From VYDC01 sp963667515 (lineage in GTDB: Bacteria; Chloroflexota; Dehalococcoidia; UBA2979): a DNA stretch of 64,000 bases. The position numbers were made by a program, and so were the translations under genes. The stretch covers positions 460,612 to 524,611 of the forward strand of contig CAXXXY010000002.1 in assembly GCA_963667515.2 (NCBI GenBank), written 5' to 3'. The notes beneath the pieces are model-generated. The model did no database searches. It was not told the DNA's origin and saw only the letters and a program-made list of their open reading frames with translations. Below are positions 58,720-64,000 of the stretch, one piece after another; the stretch's first letter is position 1, and every line of letters begins with the position of its first letter.

Positions 58720-60273
58720 ATGGTGCTCCACTTGCGGCGCCACGCGCTCGACTCCGACCGCCCGGAGACACCAGCGCAGCTGCACGCGTTCTTCGCGCGG
58801 CTCGGCTTCTCTATCGCCACCCAGGCCGTGATGCCGGGAATGACCGCCCCGATGGAGGCGCTCTGGCACATCTATCGCCGCACCTGGCCGGTGCTGCAAG
58901 TAATGGGTGGACGTGGCTCCGGCAAGACCCGCGGCCTCTCACTGGTTGAGGCGGCGAAAGCGAAGTTCTACCCCGGCTACTCGATCGCCCATATCGGCGC
59001 GACGAGGGCGCAGGCGATGCGCTGCTACGGCTACTTCCGTCAGTACGTAGGTCCTGGTGGCGGCTTACAGGGCGACGTATGGAAGACGCGGCTCACTGAC
59101 ACCGTCTGGCGCAACGGTTCGCACATGGAGGTGCTGCCCGGGACCGTGAACGCCGTGTCCGGCGGCCACCCGGTGCTGATGTCGATCGACGAGTTCGACT
59201 TGCTCGACCAGCAGGTGTTCCAGCAAGCGATCGGGATGCCGCAGTCGGACGTCGCTGCTGGCTACTCGTCGCAGATCGTGCTCACTTCGGCGCTGTACCA
59301 CTCCAATGGCGCGATGCGGACGCTGCTGAGCTCTGACCAGCCGCCGGTGACGCTTCGCTGGACCGTGATCGACGCGATGGAGCCCTGTGACGGCCGTCGG
59401 GGGCGACCGGCCTGCTTGGACGCGATCGCCGCCCACTCGGGTCAACCGCCCTCGAATCCACCGCGCTGCCCGCTCTGGGACATCTGCCGGGGCCGCGCGC
59501 AGAACGCGACCGGTCACAAGGCGCGTGAGGACGTGATCCACGAGTTCGACCTCGCCGACGACTTCACGTGGCGTACCCAGTACATGAGCGAGGACGCCGA
59601 GCGCGCCGGGCTCGTCTACGAGCACTTCGACGCGAACGCCTCGGACGACGGCTCCACCAATGTCACCGCACTCGCCGAGTACGACCCATCGCTCCAGGTC
59701 TACTGGGGATTGGACGAGGGCTGGGAGCACCCGTCGGTTTGCCTCTTCATCCAGCAGCGAGACGACGGGACCTTTGTGGTCTTCGATGAGGTCTACGAGC
59801 GCCACCTCGAGCACGACCGCTTCCTGGACTGCCTGCATCAGCCCTTCGGGCTCGACGGCCGGTCTCGAGAGTCCTGGTTCCGGGCAGTCAGGGGCACGAA
59901 GCCGCGTGGCCCCTATGCGAAACCGCGGCGCGTATATCCCGACCCGTCTGCGAAGCAGCTCCAGGCGGCGATCGCCAGGCGACTTCGGTCGGGCGCCCGC
60001 GTGCGCACCCGTCAGACGATGGTCGCCGACGGGGTTAGCCTTCTGCGGCGCTACGTCCGAACGAACCGCAACGAGCGCAGGCTTCTCATTCACCCCCGGT
60101 GCGAGAACCTGATCCGCGAGATGGGCTCGTGGCGGCTGACGCAGGCCGCCCCCGGCGTCTGGGAGGATGAACCAGAACCGAACGTGGGGAACCGGAATCC
60201 CAGCCACGCCGCCGACGCTCTCCGGTACGCCATGGTCGCGATGGTCGGGCGCCGCCTACCCGGTGTCGCGTGA
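58720..60273 (+). CDS. Phage terminase large subunit
   Basis: The 517-residue packaging motor has an ATPase with Walker A MGGRGSGKTRGLSL and Walker B PVLMSIDEFDLL. The C-terminal nuclease region has YWGLDEGWEHPSVCLFIQ and FVVFDEVYERHLEHDRFLD with acidic residues of an RNase-H fold. Length is normal. No portal, protease or capsid gene follows it, which is unusual for a complete prophage. Confidence 0.85.
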   Translation: MVLHLRRHALDSDRPETPAQLHAFFARLGFSIATQAVMPGMTAPMEALWHIYRRTWPVLQVMGGRGSGKTRGLSLVEAAKAKFYPGYSIAHIGATRAQAMRCYGYFRQYVGPGGGLQGDVWKTRLTDTVWRNGSHMEVLPGTVNAVSGGHPVLMSIDEFDLLDQQVFQQAIGMPQSDVAAGYSSQIVLTSALYHSNGAMRTLLSSDQPPVTLRWTVIDAMEPCDGRRGRPACLDAIAAHSGQPPSNPPRCPLWDICRGRAQNATGHKAREDVIHEFDLADDFTWRTQYMSEDAERAGLVYEHFDANASDDGSTNVTALAEYDPSLQVYWGLDEGWEHPSVCLFIQQRDDGTFVVFDEVYERHLEHDRFLDCLHQPFGLDGRSRESWFRAVRGTKPRGPYAKPRRVYPDPSAKQLQAAIARRLRSGARVRTRQTMVADGVSLLRRYVRTNRNERRLLIHPRCENLIREMGSWRLTQAAPGVWEDEPEPNVGNRNPSHAADALRYAMVAMVGRRLPGVA

Positions 60274-60631
60274 GATCCGTGGCCACCTCCCACGCCCGCG
60301 AGCGGATCGACCGAGATCCTCCGTGCAGCAGTACGTCGCGACGGGCGCTACGCACCCCGGCTAGACTGCGCGAGGCTGCGGAGTAACCACGGCCGTACTT
60401 AGGGAGACTCCGGTGGTCGTTGCCCTCATCACGAAGATTCGCGAGTGGATCGCCAGCCTGCGAGGCAGCCGCACGTAGATGGTTGCACCAGCACCGCCGA
60501 AACCACCGCCCGCACCTCCGCGCCCACCGAGGCGTGGCCGACGGCTGATTCGCAGGCTGCGTGCGCTCCCAGCAAGCAGCGCCCAGGGCCTGCGCTTCGT
60601 CGTGCAAGACGGCAACCGAGAGGAGGTTGGG
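60274..60631. other. Region after the terminase without a supported gene
   Basis: Only very short open frames occur here (for example about 21 codons ending at 60478, VALITKIREWIASLRGSR). No portal-like or other phage gene is seen. The right end of the phage-like element is probably within this stretch or soon after, but I found no sequence repeated from the selC side to mark it. Confidence 0.4.
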
Positions 60632-60790
60632 ATGCCTCAATGTAAGGCAAGGACTACCGCAGGAACGCGGTGTCTCTTCCAGGTGGCCACTCCGTCACCG
60701 AGCCTCTGCAGCCGCCACCAGCAAGTGCGGGCGCAGGGCAACTCTGTAGTGAACTTCGAGACGGGACGGAAGTTCCCCGCGCCGCGCTAG
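60632..60790 (+). CDS. Small Cys/His-rich protein
   Basis: The 52-residue protein (MPQCKARTTAGTRC start) has the Cys4, Cys14, Cys26 and His pattern of small zinc-finger-like proteins common in phages and mobile elements (C..K...G..C, then C..H). ATG 60632 has GAGAGGAGG just upstream. The frame is open further upstream but that part is Pro/Arg-rich and unlikely. Confidence 0.6.
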   Translation: MPQCKARTTAGTRCLFQVATPSPSLCSRHQQVRAQGNSVVNFETGRKFPAPR

Positions 60791-60932
60791 CCGGCGCGCG
60801 GACTGCATGCCGGTCAACCTCAATGGCGCGCGTCGAACCTATCCCTGATCCGTTGCGTATCCGTCGGTTCGCGACAGACGTTCGGTCAGCCGTGCGCGTA
60901 GGAGCCCACTGGCGGCGAAACGGGAGAGGCTG

Positions 60933-61493
60933 ATGGAGAACTACATCTGTGCAACGTGTGGGGTCGAATACACGGAGAGCGATGAGCCACCGGCAACCTG
61001 CATGATCTGTGACGACGAGCGGCAGTTCGTCGGGTGGAACGGGCAGCAGTGGACGACCATGGCCGCGATGCAGGAGGCGGGCCATCGCAACGAGATCCGC
61101 GAGGAGGAGCCCGGACTGATCGGCATCGGGATCACGCCTCGCTTCAGCATCGGGCAGCGCGCACTCCTGGTGCTGACCCCAGGCGGAAACGTCCTCTACG
61201 ACTGCATCAGCTACCTGGATGAGAAGGCCCGCGCGGATATTGAAGCCGTGGGCGGAATCCAGGCCATCTGCCTGTCCCACCCGCACTTCTACAATGCGAT
61301 GGTCAGCTGGAGTCATGCGTTCGGACGCGCGCCGATCTACATTCCCGACGCGGACCTTGAATGGGTCGCTCGGCCCGACCCCGTCATCCAGTCGTGGGAC
61401 GGAGCGCCGCTGGAGCTCGTTCCAGGTGTCACCCTCGTTCAGGTTGGTGGCCACTTCCCCGGCAGCGCAGTCCTCCATTGGGACGGAGCCTGA
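60933..61493 (+). pseudogene. Metallo-beta-lactamase-fold hydrolase, truncated by IS3-family insertion
   Basis: It begins with a rubredoxin-like zinc ribbon (YICATCGVEYTESDEPPATC, then MICD) and continues with a metallo-hydrolase fold (CLSHPHFYNAMVSWSHAFG, VQVGGHFPGSAVLHW). The family normally continues for about 90 more residues with the remaining metal ligands. Here the codon after Ala is TGA at 61491-61493, which is also the first three bases of the inserted IS (TGACCCGGTTC). The product lacks part of its active site. Confidence 0.8.
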
Positions 61494-61812
61494 CCCGGTT
61501 CTCCGGACAGTTCACGTGTAGACATCATGCTGCTTCCGCGGCGGCGGCGGGCCTCCTTTCGTACTCCACGGGGCTGAGATCGCCGATCGAGGTGTGACGG
61601 CGGCGCGGGTTATACCAGCCCTCGATCCATTCGAAGATCGCGGAGGCGAGCTCGGCCCGGGTCGTCCAGCTGCGGCGGTCGAGCAGCTCGAGCTGCAGCG
61701 TCCCGAAGAACGACTCCATCATCGAGTTGTCGACAGCCGACGCGACCCGGCCCATCGAGCCGAGCAGGCCGGCGGTGCGGAGGCGGTGCCCGAAGGCCCA
61801 CGACGTGTACTG

Positions 61813-63264
61813 CTCGGGTTCAAGGGGTCGTCGCAACACCGCCTTGTGCAGCGGAGAGTAGGTGTTCGTTGAGTGCCTCGGCGGGAGTCTTCCATCCGAG
61901 GGTCTTGCGGGGTCGAGTGTTGAGCGCGAGAGCGACGGCGGCGAGGTCCTCGGCAGAGTGCCGAGACAGGTCGGTGCCTTTGGGGAAGTACTGACGCAGC
62001 AGGCCGTTGGTGTTCTCGTTGCTGCCACGCTGCCAGGGGCTGTGAGGGTCGCAGAAGTAGATCGGCAGGCCGGTGTCGATGCGCAGCTGCGCGTGCTGGG
62101 CCATCTCCGCTCCCTGGTCCCAGGCAAGCGAGCGACGCAGCTGCTCGGGCAGCGTCGTGATCGACGCCGCGATCGCGTCACGCACCGCCTCTGCACCGTG
62201 ACCGGCCAGCGGGGGGCCGTTCTTGACGGTGGGTTGCTGTCCGTGGCCGTCCATGCGGGGCAGGTGCAGCAGCATCGTGAACCGTGTCGTGCGCTCGACG
62301 AGCGTGCCGATCGCCGAGCTGCCCAGCCCGAGGATGAGATCGCCCTCCCAATGGCCGGGAACGGCGCGTTCATCGGCTTCGGCGGGCCGCTGACTGATCA
62401 TGATCTCGGGGCTGACGAACTTCTTGCCGCGACCGCGGGTTCGCGCTCTGGGCACCCGCAGCGCTCGTCCGGTGCGCAGACATGCGGTCAGCTCACGCCG
62501 CAGCGCGCCGCGACCCTGGACGTACAGGGCCTGGTAGATCGCTTCGTGGGAGATCCTCATCGACGCATCATCAGGGAAGTCGACCTGCAGCCGGTTCGAG
62601 ATCTGCTCCGGGCTCCACGCCTGGGCCCAGCGTCGGTGCTGACGGCGCCCATGTCGACGGCCAATCCAGCGCACCTCAGGGCCGACCACCCCCACACCGT
62701 CGGGCCGGACGATCCTGCCTGACAGCCGTTCCTGAACGTAACCATGGAGCTGGTCGTTGCCGGCGAGCTTGGCGACCTTGGGACGCTGCGCACGTCGGTC
62801 GGCATGCCACTGCGCCGTGGTCGCTCGATACTCCAGCTTGCCGCTATGTGTCGCAGCGTTCCGGCGTACCTCGCGTGAGATCGTCGACGGAGCCCGGCGG
62901 AGCCGGCGGGCGATCGCTCGGCCGCTTGCGCCTTGGGCGCGGAGGATGGCGATCTCCTCGCGCTCAGCGAACGATAGGTAGCGCCCTAACAGCGGCGCCG
63001 GACTGGCTGTTGGCATGCCACCACCTTCACGGAACCAGCGTGCTCCGACGGCTGGAGACACACCGGCCGCGGCAGCGGCATCCTCGCTCGACAACCCTTC
63101 TGCGATCGCCAGCCAGAACCGTTGGCGATGATCACGACGCGCAACCGGTGGACGGCCTGGAGACCCGCATCGGCGGCCTTCCTGTTGCCTTCGTCGCCCA
63201 CCCCGGTGGCCTTCCCATCACAACCCCTCACCTCGAGGTGTTGCGATGACCCCTTGAATCCGCC
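61813..63264 (-). mobile_element. IS30-family insertion sequence
   Basis: The 1,452-bp element has inverted ends GGCGGATTCAAGGGGTC and CTCGGGTTCAAGGGGTC, and a 3-bp target duplication CTG (61810-61812 and 63265-63267). It carries one transposase gene on the minus strand and splits orfB of the surrounding IS3 element. It appears complete. Confidence 0.9.
61820..63094 (-). CDS. IS30-family transposase
   Basis: The 424-residue transposase has the IS30 N-terminal helix-turn-helix (RYLSFAEREEIAILRAQGAS, RAPSTISREVRRNA) and the DDE core (GHWEGDLILG, SLAWDQGAEMAQHAQL, CDPHSPWQRGSNENTNGLLR). The start is not certain: a methionine further in gives MPTASPAPLLG. It lies fully within the IS30 element. 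Confidence 0.92.
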   Translation of the reverse strand: MSSEDAAAAAGVSPAVGARWFREGGGMPTASPAPLLGRYLSFAEREEIAILRAQGASGRAIARRLRRAPSTISREVRRNAATHSGKLEYRATTAQWHADRRAQRPKVAKLAGNDQLHGYVQERLSGRIVRPDGVGVVGPEVRWIGRRHGRRQHRRWAQAWSPEQISNRLQVDFPDDASMRISHEAIYQALYVQGRGALRRELTACLRTGRALRVPRARTRGRGKKFVSPEIMISQRPAEADERAVPGHWEGDLILGLGSSAIGTLVERTTRFTMLLHLPRMDGHGQQPTVKNGPPLAGHGAEAVRDAIAASITTLPEQLRRSLAWDQGAEMAQHAQLRIDTGLPIYFCDPHSPWQRGSNENTNGLLRQYFPKGTDLSRHSAEDLAAVALALNTRPRKTLGWKTPAEALNEHLLSAAQGGVATTP

Positions 63265-63851
63265 CTGCGATCCCCGGTCGGAGTGCACCACGGTCTCGCC
63301 CCGGGTCGGCTGTCGCCGCCAGCGGGCCATCTCCAGAGCGTCGACCACAAGCTCGGTGCGCAGGTGGTCAGCAATGGACCAGCCCACGATCCGCCGTGAG
63401 TAGACGTCCAGCACGGCGGCGCAATAGACCTCCCCCTCCCGCGTGGGGTGCTCGGTGATGTCGGTCAGCCAGAGCCGGTCCAGCGCGTCGGCCACGAAGC
63501 GCCGGCGCACCAGGTCGTCGTGGACGGCAGGTGCCGGGCGAGCGTGTCTCCCGCGCCGCCGGTAGATTCCATGCAGTCCTGCGCTCCGCATTAGCCGTGC
63601 CACCCGCTTGCGACCGCAACGGACGCCCCGCCCGAGCCGCAGTTCGGCGTGCACCCGCGGCGCTCCGTAGCTGCCTCGCGACATGGCGTGGAGCTCCACG
63701 ATCTGCTCGCTCAGCGCCTGGTCGGCGACGGCGCGGGCCGAGGGCGCCCGCTCTCGCCACTCGTAGTAGCCCGCTGTCGAGACCGCGAGTACCCGGCAGG
63801 CCACCGCCGCGACGACCCCGTCGGCGGCAAGCTCACGGACCAGCCGGTATC

Positions 63852-64000
63852 TCATTTTGGGAGCACGTTCTCGCGCGCGAAGAGGGCGGCGGCGCGCTTC
63901 AGAATCTCGTTCTCCATCTCCAGGGTGCGGTTGGCCCGGCGCAGCCGCACCAGCTCCGCCCGCTCGTCGCTCGTCAGGCCCTCTCTGTGGCCCTCGTCGA
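63852..64000 (-). CDS. IS3-family transposase orfA, partial at window edge
   Basis: The last 48 residues of orfA are present (LTSDERAELVRLRRANRTLE, then MENEILKRAAALFARE), a leucine-zipper-type region that ends at TGA 63852-63854. The ATGA overlap with orfB is the usual arrangement, where a -1 frameshift near AAAATGA can fuse the two products. The 5' part is outside the window. Confidence 0.85.
   Translation of the reverse strand, partial: DEGHREGLTSDERAELVRLRRANRTLEMENEILKRAAALFARENVLPK

Larger units (their letters stand above)
61525..63855 (-). pseudogene. IS3-family transposase orfB, split by an IS30 insertion
   Basis: The 5' part (63855 to 63265) has the IS3 DDE start: GSYGAPRVHAELRLG, LWLTDITEHPTREGE and HSDRGSQ. 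The 3' part (61812 to 61525) continues YTSWAFGHRLRTAGLLGS and ends with the catalytic Glu in NSMMESFFGTLQ and NPRRRHTSIG. Joining them at the CAG codon, present on both sides of the IS30 element, restores one frame of about 291 codons. ATG 63855 overlaps the orfA stop as is typical. Confidence 0.88.
61491..64000 (-). mobile_element. IS3-family element, interrupted by an IS30-family element; right end outside window
   Basis: The left end TGACCCGGTTCTCCGGACAG is of IS3-family type and lies inside the metallo-hydrolase gene. orfA (partial) and orfB read leftward. An IS30-family element (61813-63264) is inserted within orfB, so this copy cannot make a normal transposase. The right end is beyond base 64000. 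Confidence 0.85.

Overview
The window is very GC-rich (about 70 percent) bacterial chromosome from a high-GC Gram-positive-like organism. The layout (S10-spc-alpha ribosomal genes running on into truA, rplM and rpsI), zinc-type S14/S4/L24/L36 and many GTG starts suggest Actinomycetota, perhaps class Thermoleophilia. That placement is inference; no rRNA is present.

Region 1 (1-17658, + strand) is one long co-directional ribosomal-protein/translation block: rplC (partial), rplD, rplW, rplB, rpsS, rplV, rpsC, rplP, rpmC, rpsQ, rplN, rplX, rplE, rpsN(Z), rpsH, rplF, rplR, rpsE, rpmD, rplO, secY, adk, map, infA, rpmJ, rpsM, rpsK, rpsD, rpoA, rplQ, truA, rplM, rpsI. Several of these proteins carry Ala/Glu/Pro-rich tails. 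Region 2 (17.8-28.9 kb) is intact housekeeping: a sugar-phosphate mutase/NDP-sugar pyrophosphorylase pair, an S-adenosylmethionine cycle group (metK, ahcY, a GNAT protein, mtnP, apt), a methyltransferase and plsX.

Region 3 (29-33.1 kb) is a thiol-redox module: a CsoR-family repressor, a thioredoxin whose promoter spacer is a CsoR-type palindrome, a ferredoxin:thioredoxin reductase (FTR) catalytic subunit, and thioredoxin reductase. The FTR gene has an in-frame TGA exactly where the second redox-active cysteine of CPC-X16-CPC-X8-CHC should be. The conserved C-terminus continues in frame beyond it, and a hairpin with the loop AGGUCU lies 20 nt downstream. A tRNA-Sec gene (selC, anticodon UCA) lies in the same window at 51.5 kb. 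I read this as a selenocysteine-containing FTR, and it is the most interesting item here.

Region 4 (33-51 kb) is accessory DNA: secreted repeat proteins, a c-di-GMP-I riboswitch, and a PqqD/HprK-like/S26-like/ABC group resembling peptide-modification clusters. Several genes here are broken (pstS, an ABC transporter, ltrA, a Dabb protein, a riboswitch-controlled secreted protein). Four near-identical 1,050-bp IS481-family copies (20.5, 30.3, 33.9, 44.6 kb) all sit at CTAG targets; three of these use the CTAG that contains a neighbouring gene's TAG stop.

Region 5 (51.5-60.8 kb) starts with selC, followed by a compact prophage or phage-satellite-like element: tyrosine integrase, HTH protein, primase-helicase, ParB-methyltransferase and small and large terminase, but no structural genes. 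Region 6 (60.9-64 kb) is a metallo-hydrolase gene truncated by an IS3-family element that is itself interrupted by an IS30-family element.
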